DNA of 64,000 nucleotides from Opitutaceae bacterium (lineage in GTDB: Bacteria; Verrucomicrobiota; Verrucomicrobiia; Opitutales; Opitutaceae), in assembly GCA_028284385.1 (NCBI GenBank), contig JANQRT010000024.1:1-64000 (forward strand). Reading direction: 5' to 3'. The position numbers were made by a program, and so were the translations under genes. The notes beneath the pieces are model-generated. The model had not been told where the DNA came from. It saw only the letters and a program-made list of their open reading frames with translations, and searched no databases. Position 1 is the stretch's first letter, and the number at the start of each line of letters is the position of its first letter. Below, in pieces: positions 8,770 through 17,835 of the stretch.

Positions 8770-11700
8770 CGTGCTCCTCCTTCCATGCGAATTCTGGGAT
8801 CGAGCCATAGGAGAAGCAGATCGCTAACCAAGGTTCCGAAGACGCCTAGCAAGCTCAGCACCATAAGCAAGGAACCTGCCATGTAGGTGTCCTCCATCAA
8901 AAGGGCAGCGAGCATGAGCGGACCCACCGTTGGTAGACTTAATACAATTGCCACAATAGCTCCACCCGAAATGAGGCGTGGAAAAATGCTACCTATGCCC
9001 GATATGAAGGGATTCAGGGCAAGTCTCACCGGATATTTGATAAGCGTTTTGAGGGGCCGAACTCCTTTTGCTCTGGCAGTAGTGACGTATGGCTTGGAAA
9101 GTTCGTCGAGAAGGTTGCCTCGCATTATTCTCATCATGCCGGCAGTTCCCCCTGTCCCCAAAACCACTACCGGCACCCAGATATGTTTCAGAAGATCGAC
9201 AAACTTCCCCCAACTCCAATAAGGCTGAACCGCGTATTTAGCGGAAAACAGTCCCGACATATCGATACCGAAGTAGGAAAAACTCCAATACATGAGCAGC
9301 AAAGCTAGTAGAAAATTGGGAAAACACATCCCGAGAAATCCCCAGAAGGTGAAAAAGTAGTCGGCAAACGAATACTGCTTAACTGCCGAGTAGACACCAA
9401 TCGGTAACGCTATGGCCCAAGTAAAGACTATAGTGAAGAGCGATATCAGGAGCGTCATTACGATGCGGTCTCCGACGATATCGTTTACGGGGCGCAAATT
9501 CTCTTCCATCGTCCTTCCCAAATGGCCCTGCAGGAGGCCGAGATCCGAGGCATCGAAACTTAAAAACCAGTACAAGCCCAACCAGCGAGCGTATTGCGAA
9601 AGCATGGGGTCCTCCGTATGAAAAAGCTTTTTCATCTCCTCCAGTTGAGCCATGGCAGCATCGTCGCCACGAATCTCCATGTCCATCATTCGCTGCTCGA
9701 TAAAGTTGCTTGGCGGAAGTTGGATAACGACAAAGGAGGCTCCGGAAATGACCAAAAGTGTCGGGACCATAACCATCAATCGACGTCCGATGTAGGGATG
9801 GCGAAGTCCGAGCAAAAGCAGGACTGTCAGGAGGGAAAGAAGCAACACGTATTTAATAAGCTTCCCTGAAAATTTGGATACGGCCCCATCAGCATCTACG
9901 GCAACTCTTAGCACAGGACCATTGCCGATTTCCCCTTTGAGGGCCCTCTGAAATCCGGGAGGATCCTGGTTGTTTTCGAAATAGAATGTCTCCACAGCTC
10001 CATTACCCGGAGTAAGATACATGACGCCGAAAATCAGGTTGGGATAGACGTTCCGTATATTTCGCTTCACTACGGCGATTTGCGGAGGAGGGGTTGCGAT
10101 GCTGATAGACCAAACGTTTTCCGATGCGATGCCGATCAGCTGGTCCAACAGGGCCTTTTGCTTCTCGAAATCAATCGAGACGTTTACTTGGTCCAGCAAT
10201 TCCATCTGCACTCGTAAGGGGTGTCCTATGGGCGGTTCGACAGCCCCCCGGCCAATGGAATCCGGATGATTCTGAAAGCCTCCTCGCAGGTACCATTTAG
10301 CAAAGTGCTCGGCCTGAACCCCATGGACGCCAGGACGCTCTTCAAAAGCTCCAAAGCTGCGCGGAGTGACCAACGGATTATATTCCCCCTCACCTGTCCA
10401 GACCATGAAGTCTTGCAAACGCCCATTTTTCGCCGCATCGAAAAGCCGTCGTCCTTTATAGCTGAATACAGTGCGAAGCCCAACTCGTTGCCAGTCCTTC
10501 ACAATGAGCTCCACTGGACCTTGTCCGCTAAACTCGGTAACCCATAATCTCCAGGTCATGCGTTCTCCATTGGGAAAAAGCCGAAATCCTTCCTTGTCTC
10601 TTTTGTCGAGTCCGAGCTCATCGAGTAGCCGATTAGCTGTGTCCGGATCGAATTCGGTGTAGAGCTTGGCGTACATTTCATTATGAAATTCCGAACTTTT
10701 GCCAGGCGCTATCTGCGAGGGTTCCCCAATACCGTAATATTCGGAGTCGATAATGCTTTGGCGATCGATGGCCAAGGAAAGCGCTTGACGAAAGCGCTTG
10801 TCGTTGAGGAGGTTCCAACGCTCCTGTCCGGCCGGATCGTCGGGGTCTATGCGACGATCCATGTTTGGGAATATGGCCCAGATCGATCGTGTACCCGAAA
10901 ACCAATGATACACGTCGTAGTCGCCCTTATCTCTATTGGCCATCAGTAGCGAATAGTTGTCGAAGGTCAGGTGTCGCGCTTGCATAGAGATGCGACCTTG
11001 AGCGGCGCTATTGACCAACTGTTTCTTGGGTTGGATCTCAAACATCACCCGATCGATATACGGCAGCTGGTTACCCTCCGTGTCTACAGCCCAATAGTAA
11101 GGATTGCGAACGAAATTGAAGGGCGGATTGGCCTTTTCCACACGATAAATCCAGGGCGTAATTTGGGGTCGCTCAGGATTCATGGTCGATCTCAGCTGCA
11201 TATAAAGGGCTCTTGGCGTAGGGAGTTTGTAAGCCTTCATATATTCGGCGATCTTGTCCTGATCGCCATGCTCTGGATGAAACTGCTCCATGTAGTGCTT
11301 GGGCTCGCAGTACCAATTTTCAATAGCGGCTCTGGCCAAGAACAAGGGGTTGCTGAGCGGGAAGCGGTACTCGACGGTGTGGTCGTCGATTTTCACAATC
11401 TCTCCCGGCTGTCCGTTAATCCGAAGCCATCGAGGAGCCTGCTTCTCGAAGTGTAGTTTGTGATCGTAAAAGTAATACAACAAATCGTCGGCCGTAAACG
11501 GATGGCCGTCCGACCATTTCATTCCTTTCCTAAGGTAGAATCGCCAAATCTTGTAGTCATCCGAATGCTCCCAGCCCTTTGCAACGTGCGGAACGATTGG
11601 ATAGCCATGGGGAGACCAGCGAACCAGCGTTCGCGCAGGCAGCCGCCAATCGATGACATTGATATCGCTCATCGAAACAGCCACCCTCAGCCAGGTGCCA

Positions 11701-12083
11701 CCGTATTCGCCGACCCCGTCGATTCCTTCAAGAACAGCCGGCTCCCGGCCTACGCGCTCGGCAACGGAAGGCAAGCGGCCTTCGCTCACCAGCTCAGCTA
11801 ATGAGGGGGCCTCGCCTTTGGGATACCAATTCCCTCTATCTCCCTCGGAATAATCGACTTCGCGATAGATGGTAGGAAGATTTTCGGGATCGATGGTTAC
11901 ATCCCGCAGTTCGACTAGGGCTTCCTTTTTTTCTTCCGAAATCTCGATATTTCCCGACAAGTCGCTCGGTCGGAGCCAAGCATTGATCAGCAGACCGCTG
12001 ACGAGCAAAGCGAAACACACCAAGGCTAATTGAGAGAAAACTGACTTCAGGCGTTTCGCCTTTTCGGACGAGGGTAATTTCAT
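8766..12083 (-). CDS. Fused peptide-binding protein and OppB-like permease
   Basis: One open frame of about 1,105 residues joins two usually separate subunits. Residues about 20-40 form a membrane anchor. Residues about 110-700 resemble family 5 solute-binding proteins (peptide/nickel type), with WSDGHPFTADDLLYYF and RFRQALSLAIDRQSI as family-typical stretches. A second span lies near 741-760, and from about 762 an OppB-type permease starts (IGRRLMVMVPTLLVIS), with its EAA loop near residue 1000 (YVTTARAKGVRPLKTLIKYP). The binding domain would thus be tethered at both ends in the periplasm. No stop or frame break separates the parts. The ATG at 12083 is preferred over TTG at 12086. The substrate is unknown; peptides are the default guess. 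Confidence 0.9.
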   Translation of the reverse strand: MKLPSSEKAKRLKSVFSQLALVCFALLVSGLLINAWLRPSDLSGNIEISEEKKEALVELRDVTIDPENLPTIYREVDYSEGDRGNWYPKGEAPSLAELVSEGRLPSVAERVGREPAVLEGIDGVGEYGGTWLRVAVSMSDINVIDWRLPARTLVRWSPHGYPIVPHVAKGWEHSDDYKIWRFYLRKGMKWSDGHPFTADDLLYYFYDHKLHFEKQAPRWLRINGQPGEIVKIDDHTVEYRFPLSNPLFLARAAIENWYCEPKHYMEQFHPEHGDQDKIAEYMKAYKLPTPRALYMQLRSTMNPERPQITPWIYRVEKANPPFNFVRNPYYWAVDTEGNQLPYIDRVMFEIQPKKQLVNSAAQGRISMQARHLTFDNYSLLMANRDKGDYDVYHWFSGTRSIWAIFPNMDRRIDPDDPAGQERWNLLNDKRFRQALSLAIDRQSIIDSEYYGIGEPSQIAPGKSSEFHNEMYAKLYTEFDPDTANRLLDELGLDKRDKEGFRLFPNGERMTWRLWVTEFSGQGPVELIVKDWQRVGLRTVFSYKGRRLFDAAKNGRLQDFMVWTGEGEYNPLVTPRSFGAFEERPGVHGVQAEHFAKWYLRGGFQNHPDSIGRGAVEPPIGHPLRVQMELLDQVNVSIDFEKQKALLDQLIGIASENVWSISIATPPPQIAVVKRNIRNVYPNLIFGVMYLTPGNGAVETFYFENNQDPPGFQRALKGEIGNGPVLRVAVDADGAVSKFSGKLIKYVLLLSLLTVLLLLGLRHPYIGRRLMVMVPTLLVISGASFVVIQLPPSNFIEQRMMDMEIRGDDAAMAQLEEMKKLFHTEDPMLSQYARWLGLYWFLSFDASDLGLLQGHLGRTMEENLRPVNDIVGDRIVMTLLISLFTIVFTWAIALPIGVYSAVKQYSFADYFFTFWGFLGMCFPNFLLALLLMYWSFSYFGIDMSGLFSAKYAVQPYWSWGKFVDLLKHIWVPVVVLGTGGTAGMMRIMRGNLLDELSKPYVTTARAKGVRPLKTLIKYPVRLALNPFISGIGSIFPRLISGGAIVAIVLSLPTVGPLMLAALLMEDTYMAGSLLMVLSLLGVFGTLVSDLLLLWLDPRIRMEGGAR

Positions 12084-12321
12084 CAACGACGTGTCATTAT
12101 CTGGTAATTAAGCAATGCCGCAAGCAATCCTTCATTCACCAGAAATACGCCTTCAACTTAAAAGCAAATGAAGTTGCCTCGCCGAAAACCAGTCGGGGTT
12201 TGCACTTTGCAATCCCTCATCAGAGTAATGATTCTTCAAATACGAAGTTCTTCGATTCGTAGGAACTAACTGTCCATAAGATTAAACGCTTTCACTCTGC
12301 GTCCAAAACGCGGATCGTAGC

Positions 12322-13122
12322 TTAACCGCCTACATTCAAGAGATTCTGAATCTCTTCTACCATTAAAGGGCTCCCGGAAAGATGGCCGAATGGTTTTGCA
12401 GCAATGTTGAACTCGCTCATAGGAAATGGATTCGTATCAAAAAATATATTACGACCTCCGAGTTCGTCAAGCATGGCCATTCCTGCAGCAATGTCCCAGG
12501 AATTGACTTTGTAGGCGACAACGGCGTCTATCAAACCAGCCGCCACATAACCAAGATGGATAGCGCTACTTCCGTAGCATCGAGCCTTGTATCGCTTCTG
12601 CAAGACGGCGTTTCCTTCGATGGCAGATGTCTTGGAGGTAAGTTGGGTCGCAACGAGACTTTGGCTGGAAGGGTTTTCAGTAGATAGGGAAACCGGATCT
12701 TGTCCCAGGAACACGCCATGACCTTTTCCGCCATGAATGACGGTTTTCAAACTGTGATCATAAATGTATCCATAAATGGGAAGCCCTTCTTCTAGAAGGG
12801 CTAAGGAGATGGAGCAGCTCGGGAGCCCTCGCGCAAAGTTATTCGTCCCGTCTATCGGATCGATCAGCCAGGAAAATCGACTTGTCAAAGCAATGGGGTC
12901 GGCTTGATGGTCGCCCTCTTCGCTGAAGAATTGATCTGTGGAGAAGCGGTTGAGCAAACTCTCCCGAAACGCTGCGGAGAGAGCGTGGTCCGCTTCGGTC
13001 ACTCTCGATCCATCATGTTTCCATTCACTGTCTACGCTGCCATGATGCCTCTCGAAAAGGGAGATTTGCTGTTCAACGACTTCTGAAGCGAAACGTATTC
13101 GATTTTCGATGTCGCTATCCAT
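12322..13122 (-). CDS. Inositol monophosphatase family phosphatase
   Basis: Mg-dependent phosphatase of the IMPase superfamily, about 266 residues. The metal-binding motifs are all present: FSEEGD near residue 70, LIDPIDGTNNF near 85-95 and WDIAAGMAMLDELGG in the C-terminal third. Members dephosphorylate inositol phosphate, histidinol phosphate, 3'-phosphoadenosine 5'-phosphate or related small molecules, and the sequence alone does not choose between them. ATG start at 13122; a TTG two codons earlier is less likely. It lies 68 bases after the DAHP synthase gene on the same strand, so co-transcription is possible. No histidine or sulfate pathway gene is adjacent to settle the substrate. Confidence 0.88.
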   Translation of the reverse strand: MDSDIENRIRFASEVVEQQISLFERHHGSVDSEWKHDGSRVTEADHALSAAFRESLLNRFSTDQFFSEEGDHQADPIALTSRFSWLIDPIDGTNNFARGLPSCSISLALLEEGLPIYGYIYDHSLKTVIHGGKGHGVFLGQDPVSLSTENPSSQSLVATQLTSKTSAIEGNAVLQKRYKARCYGSSAIHLGYVAAGLIDAVVAYKVNSWDIAAGMAMLDELGGRNIFFDTNPFPMSEFNIAAKPFGHLSGSPLMVEEIQNLLNVGG

Positions 13123-13190
13123 ACGCAAACAACCCTAAGACGATAATCTGAAAGGAAGTCTGCTCAGCCTGAGTCCCTCGCCTTGAAGAC

Positions 13191-14219
13191 TTAATTACGC
13201 AACCCCCAAATCGCCTGGCACTTCTCGAAAAGCTTCTTGAAGGCCTCTGGCGTCACGGCTTGTTTCGGATCGTCACCCAGGCCTTTGCTCGGTTCGAGGT
13301 GGGCTTCGACGCAAAGTCCATCCGCTCCGTAGGCGACCGAAGACATACAGCAAGCCTCGACATAGGCTGCTCGCCCAACCGCATGTGATGGATCAACGAC
13401 TACGGGAGCCCAGGTTTTTTCCTTGAGCAAAGGAGTAATCGATTCATCGGGATGATTTCGATATCCCTCTAGGCCGGGTAAAGTGCCACGTGGACAAAGA
13501 ACCACGTTGGGGTTGCCGAAAGTGACGAGATATTCAGCTGCGGAAATAAACTCGTTGACGGGACCCATGTGTCTCCCGCGCTTCAAGAGTACGACTGTTT
13601 CCCGTCCAGCGATTTCCTTTCCAATCTCTTTGAGAAGCGAGTAGTTCAGGGCGTTGCGGGTACCGATCTGAAGCATGTCCACCCCGGTCTCTACAGCTAG
13701 ACGAAGATGCATTTCATCCATAACTTCCGTATTCACTGGCAGTCCCGTTCGTCGCGATCCCTCCATCAGAATCTCCAGCGCTTTGCCGTCTCCTTGATAG
13801 GAATACGGATTCGTTCGCGGCTTCCAGACTCCTCCTCTTAAAGCATGGGCTCCCGCTTCCTTGAGCGCTTCCGCCGTTTCATAGAAAAAGTTCGGATTCT
13901 TAGGATCAATGGTGCAGGGACCAGCGATGAAAAGCAGATCCTTACCCAATTTTATCCCGCCAAATTCAACTTGGTGATTCTTGAGCTCTGAGCGAATATC
14001 CAGCAGCTTGTGCGGAGACTGAATCGTATCAACTCGATCGATATAGTCCAATCCTTCGATTCGGTTGATCATCAGCTCATGTCGCTCGTCACCGACAATA
14101 GCGTAAATGCTTTGAACCGCTCCTTCTATCACTTGGATATTGCATCCAAAATCCTCGACGACTCGAGTGATCTCTTTTAGTTGGGCGTCGGTTAGCTTAG
14201 GAGCTTTCGGTATGATCAT
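13191..14219 (-). CDS. aroF: 3-deoxy-7-phosphoheptulonate synthase (DAHP synthase, Thermotoga/Bacillus type)
   Basis: Condenses phosphoenolpyruvate with erythrose 4-phosphate, the first step of the shikimate pathway that feeds aromatic amino acids and, through chorismate, the menF/menD/menB products in this window. An N-terminal ferredoxin-like regulatory domain (about residues 1-75) precedes the barrel, as in the Thermotoga enzyme. Motifs include FIAGPCTID, LRGGVWKPRTNPYSYQG, DMLQIGTRN, LLKRGRHMG, LCPRGT and VVVDPSHAVGR. The frame is open to 14258, but MIIPKAPK at 14219 matches the family N-terminus, so it is used. The start region has no clear ribosome site. aroF is used loosely for this class; feedback specificity cannot be read from the sequence. 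Confidence 0.94.
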   Translation of the reverse strand: MIIPKAPKLTDAQLKEITRVVEDFGCNIQVIEGAVQSIYAIVGDERHELMINRIEGLDYIDRVDTIQSPHKLLDIRSELKNHQVEFGGIKLGKDLLFIAGPCTIDPKNPNFFYETAEALKEAGAHALRGGVWKPRTNPYSYQGDGKALEILMEGSRRTGLPVNTEVMDEMHLRLAVETGVDMLQIGTRNALNYSLLKEIGKEIAGRETVVLLKRGRHMGPVNEFISAAEYLVTFGNPNVVLCPRGTLPGLEGYRNHPDESITPLLKEKTWAPVVVDPSHAVGRAAYVEACCMSSVAYGADGLCVEAHLEPSKGLGDDPKQAVTPEAFKKLFEKCQAIWGLRN

Positions 14220-14288
14220 ATGGGAGAGGCAAGATAGGCCTGGTGGCCTTCGATGCAAATTTATTGGTTTAAGCTTTGTTAAGATTCA

Positions 14289-15152
14289 TCAGCGCTCATT
14301 TCTAGTCCGCATTGAACTAGCAATATAAATTCCAATTCCAGCCCAAATGACGCCGAAGGAGACCATCTTCCAGAAGCCGAGCGGCTCATCGTAAATGAAA
14401 ACGGCCAGAATAAGAGTGACCGTGGGTCCAAGAAACTGCAACACGCCTAAGGTTGCCAGCGATACGCGCCGAGCCCCAAAACCGTAGGAGAACATTGGGA
14501 TGGATACAACCAAACCGGTTGAAAGGAGCAGGCCATCCAATCGGACATCGCCTGAGCCGAGAGCAATGCCTCTGGTTTGGAAAGCGACGATCAAGAAAAT
14601 CAGGCAAATTGGCGACATATAGGTGCCCTCCGCCGCCAAGCTGCCCCAAGCGCTAAGGCGAGTCTTGTTTTTAAACAACCCATAGCTTCCCCAGCTACAG
14701 GCGATTACCAATGCAGGAAGAGGAAGGCTTCCTTTGCCTTGAAACTGAAACGCAACGCCAACGGCCGCTAGAGCTATGGCTGACCACTGAAGAGTGTTGA
14801 GCCGCTGTTTGAGAATCAAACGAGACAAGGCAATCGTGACAAAGGGACATAGATAGTAGCCCAGACTCGCATCCAGGACGCGATCATTGATCACTGCCCA
14901 GACGAATGTATACCAGTTGATCCCAAGTAAGATGGCTGAACCTAGTTGGAACGATGCGCCCCGAAGCGACCCCATTTCTCTAAAAAAGTCTCGCATCTCA
15001 TTCCTCCAGCGAGTCAGGGCGAAGGCTACTATGGTCGCTCCGATTGCTCGATAAGCCAGGAGCTCCTTGGCATCCACCTCCTGCATCAGCTTCCAATAAA
15101 CTGGAATTAGGCCCCAATATACGAAACTGAAGATAACGGCTGCATAACCCAT
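14289..15152 (-). CDS. rarD: RarD-like EamA-family permease
   Basis: A 287-residue protein with about ten hydrophobic spans and the tandem-repeat layout of the drug/metabolite transporter superfamily. The opening YAAVIFSFVYWGLIPVYWK, the ELLAYR stretch near residue 30 and INWYTFVWAVINDRVLDASL near 95-115 are typical of RarD proteins. Their substrate is not firmly known; the name comes from a chloramphenicol-sensitivity phenotype in Pseudomonas. The ATG start is about 110 bases from the divergent FkbM gene. The stop lies 69 bases before the DAHP synthase start on the same strand, so the two could share a transcript. Confidence 0.9.
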   Translation of the reverse strand: MGYAAVIFSFVYWGLIPVYWKLMQEVDAKELLAYRAIGATIVAFALTRWRNEMRDFFREMGSLRGASFQLGSAILLGINWYTFVWAVINDRVLDASLGYYLCPFVTIALSRLILKQRLNTLQWSAIALAAVGVAFQFQGKGSLPLPALVIACSWGSYGLFKNKTRLSAWGSLAAEGTYMSPICLIFLIVAFQTRGIALGSGDVRLDGLLLSTGLVVSIPMFSYGFGARRVSLATLGVLQFLGPTVTLILAVFIYDEPLGFWKMVSFGVIWAGIGIYIASSMRTRNER

Positions 15153-15263
15153 CGTTTAATCCATTGCTAATTTCGAATCGTTTGGTAACGCTTCCGAAAA
15201 GACAACCCATGATAAAGGGGCTCGCTCGCATCCGCCTGCTCCCCTAACCAATATTTTGGGGCA

Positions 15264-16706
15264 ATGCTCATGCCGCCTGACGAAACCCATCTCCCACATT
15301 TGATCTCTAGGATCGAAAACGAAAATAAGGCGATCTTCGAAATGGCAGGCAGCGTTAAAATAGTACTGCCGGAGGACCTGTCTCAATTAACGCCCTACGT
15401 GATCGCCGAGCAAGGCGATTGGTTTGAGGAGGAAATTCGCTTTGCTAGAAAATTTCTTCAGTCCGGGATGAGAGTTCTGGACATTGGCGCGAACTACGGA
15501 ACTTACACGCTAGTTGCAGCCAAGCAGGTTGGCGCAGAAGGAAAAGTCTGGTCGGCGGAACCCATTCCAGGTGTGAACAAGACGCTGCAGGCAAGTATAA
15601 TGGAAAATGGTTACGAAAACATTTCCCTCCACCAAATAGCTCTTTCCGATTCAGATGGCTCGGCCACATTCAACGTTTCCGAGAGCTCGGAAATGAGTGG
15701 AATCATCCAAGAATCGGATACGGACCAAGGTATCAAGGTGGAAACCATGTCCTTGGATTCTTTCGCGGAAATGGAGGAGATTCAAGCGATCGATTTTCTT
15801 AAAATGGATGCCGAAGGGGTTGAAGCTGCAATCATCCAAAATGGTCAGCAATTTCTGCAAAAGGAATCACCGCTGGTCCTTCTCGAAATAAAGAAGGACG
15901 AGACGTACGATTTTAGAGCAGTCGAAGAAATTGAAAAGCTCGGCTACGAAGCCTATCGACTTTTGCCCGAGCACGATCTTCTCGTCGCCCATGATAGGCA
16001 GGAAAATTTGGATGCCTTCTGGATCAACCTGTTCTTTTGCAAACCCGACCGAGCCAACCAATTGCATGAAGCAGGGTTCCTCGCCTTAAGAGAGGAAATC
16101 GACGAAGTCCCGGAAATCGATGCTGGCCTTTTGCAGGAGTACCTTAAGAAACATCCTTTCGGTTTGGAGCTCTTGAATCACCAGACCGTAAAGCTAGATC
16201 CTGTTGATAAGGAGCAAAGCTCCTATCTTCTTGGGCTAAATTATTTCGTCGCCTCTTTAGATAAAAATAGAGATCCGAAATCCCGATACGCCTGCCTTCT
16301 CTATGCTAGACAGGAGGTCATGCGGGCAATTCAAGCTCGGATCACTTTAGCTCGAGGCCTCTCACTCGCTCGTATAGAACATTGCTTACATAATCGCTCG
16401 GTAGCTACTCGAATTCTAACCAATCTTGTACCCGAAATTCTTGGACAAAAAGATCTGCCTTTTGAGGAGCCTTTCATTTCTCCTTCCAACGAATTTGAAT
16501 CCGTAAGCCCGAGTGGAGACTTGGAAAAATGGGCTATTGCCAATGTCATCGAGCAGAAAATACGAATTCAACATTTCTCCACTATTTTCGCCGTTACGGA
16601 GACTGCTCAAGACTTCGTCAACTTAAACGAAAACGGGTTTCATACGACAACAATCGAAGACCGAGCTAAGACCTTTTTGTCGCTCTATGGACAAGCGAAC
16701 AAATAG
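15264..16706 (+). CDS. FkbM-family methyltransferase with long unassigned C-terminal half
   Basis: The N-terminal 220 residues form an FkbM-type SAM-dependent methyltransferase: the SAM-binding motif VLDIGANYGTYTLVAA lies near residues 72-87, followed by the acidic end of strand 2 (WSAEP) and IDFLKMDAEGVEAAII near 178-193, which is diagnostic for the family. FkbM proteins O-methylate sugars or polyketides, often on cell-surface glycans. Usual members are 230-280 residues; this one has 480. Residues from about 260 on are mostly helical by composition, have no membrane segment and match nothing I recognise. It stands alone, divergent from rarD and convergent with the hydrolase gene, so context gives no substrate. 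Confidence 0.85.
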   Translation: MLMPPDETHLPHLISRIENENKAIFEMAGSVKIVLPEDLSQLTPYVIAEQGDWFEEEIRFARKFLQSGMRVLDIGANYGTYTLVAAKQVGAEGKVWSAEPIPGVNKTLQASIMENGYENISLHQIALSDSDGSATFNVSESSEMSGIIQESDTDQGIKVETMSLDSFAEMEEIQAIDFLKMDAEGVEAAIIQNGQQFLQKESPLVLLEIKKDETYDFRAVEEIEKLGYEAYRLLPEHDLLVAHDRQENLDAFWINLFFCKPDRANQLHEAGFLALREEIDEVPEIDAGLLQEYLKKHPFGLELLNHQTVKLDPVDKEQSSYLLGLNYFVASLDKNRDPKSRYACLLYARQEVMRAIQARITLARGLSLARIEHCLHNRSVATRILTNLVPEILGQKDLPFEEPFISPSNEFESVSPSGDLEKWAIANVIEQKIRIQHFSTIFAVTETAQDFVNLNENGFHTTTIEDRAKTFLSLYGQANK

Positions 16707-16725
16707 CTACAAGGACTGGCTTTCT

Positions 16726-17835
16726 TTAAGACAGGTTTTCTAGAAACGAAGTCGCCTTTAATTCTGCCCAATTCATACCCCGTCCTAGATCTCCGGGGAA
16801 ACCAACGTGGCCTCCTTGAGAAGGAACCTCCATATGGACGAATCGGTTTTCTCGATTAGCTTCGATTGGAAAACATTCTTCGGAAAGGAAAGGATCGTTT
16901 GCAGCATTAATAATCACGGCAGGTAATCGAATATCCTTCAAAACCGAAAGACAGCTGCACTGAGTCCAATAATCAACGGCATCTCGAAAGCCATTCAGAG
17001 GCGCGGTGTATTTATCGTCGAACTCGAGAAAGGTCTTCATTCGATATAGATTTGTCGTATCCAATTTACCAGGAAACATAGCCGATTTTTCTTTTATCTT
17101 CCTACGTAGGGATCGCATAAAACGGATCATATATATTCGATTTGATTCCAGAGATAGTTTCCTTGAGGAAGCCTCTAGATCGCAAGGTACGGAAAAGGTA
17201 ATCGCTCCGCACAAGGAAGTATTCACATTTTCGCTCAAGTCCCCCAAGTATTTCAGAATTAAATTTCCTCCTAGACTAAAGCCGACTAGGGCTATGGTTT
17301 CGTATTTCTTCAGAGCCTCAGCATGCTGGATAACGCGCTCCAAGTCTTCTGTTAGCCCACTATGGTAAGAGCGAAGCAGTCGATTGGGCTCACCGCTACA
17401 TCCGCGAAAATTCCAACACAAAGCGTCCCAGCCATTCAAATACAAGGCTCTAGCCATGCCTTGTACATAATTTGATTGAGAATGTCCTTCCAAACCATGA
17501 CAAACGATGGCGAGTCGCCTATTCTCAGCCGAAGTCCAATCGATATCCAGGAAATCTCCATCGAAGGTATCGATGCGCTCACGTCGCGTAACGAGAGCCT
17601 CAACTCTCCTGAACAAGGAAGGCGCAATCGTCTGCAAGTGCCCGCCAGGCAGAAACCATGGGGCACGATATTCTTTCCCAAGATCGGCTATTGGAAATCC
17701 AGTTTTATTTCGTTCGCATAAACGGAAGCCGGATCCTGACGTCTGCGAATCAAGTCTAGATTGCCGTCCGTTCGAAGGAGAACTTCCGGAGCTTCGGGAA
17801 ACGAGTTGTAATTCTTGGCGGACATGCCTGAGCAA
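16726..17835 (-). CDS. YheT-type alpha/beta hydrolase (start uncertain)
   Basis: An alpha/beta hydrolase of the YheT/AB-hydrolase-4 group: APWFLPGGHLQTI marks the family's N-terminal end, IVCHGLEGHSQSNYV the oxyanion region, LVGFSLGGNLILKYLGD the nucleophile elbow with serine, and GGHVGFPG the catalytic histidine. The only standard start codon is TTG at 17835, which would put 148 bases inside the upstream decarboxylase gene and add about 48 residues of unlikely sequence. The homologous region starts right where that gene ends; an ATA codon at 17691-17689 overlaps its stop as ATAG and would give a normal 321-residue protein. The physiological substrate of such esterases is unknown. Last gene of a seven-gene minus-strand run. 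Confidence 0.8.
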   Translation of the reverse strand: MLRHVRQELQLVSRSSGSSPSNGRQSRLDSQTSGSGFRLCERNKTGFPIADLGKEYRAPWFLPGGHLQTIAPSLFRRVEALVTRRERIDTFDGDFLDIDWTSAENRRLAIVCHGLEGHSQSNYVQGMARALYLNGWDALCWNFRGCSGEPNRLLRSYHSGLTEDLERVIQHAEALKKYETIALVGFSLGGNLILKYLGDLSENVNTSLCGAITFSVPCDLEASSRKLSLESNRIYMIRFMRSLRRKIKEKSAMFPGKLDTTNLYRMKTFLEFDDKYTAPLNGFRDAVDYWTQCSCLSVLKDIRLPAVIINAANDPFLSEECFPIEANRENRFVHMEVPSQGGHVGFPGDLGRGMNWAELKATSFLENLS

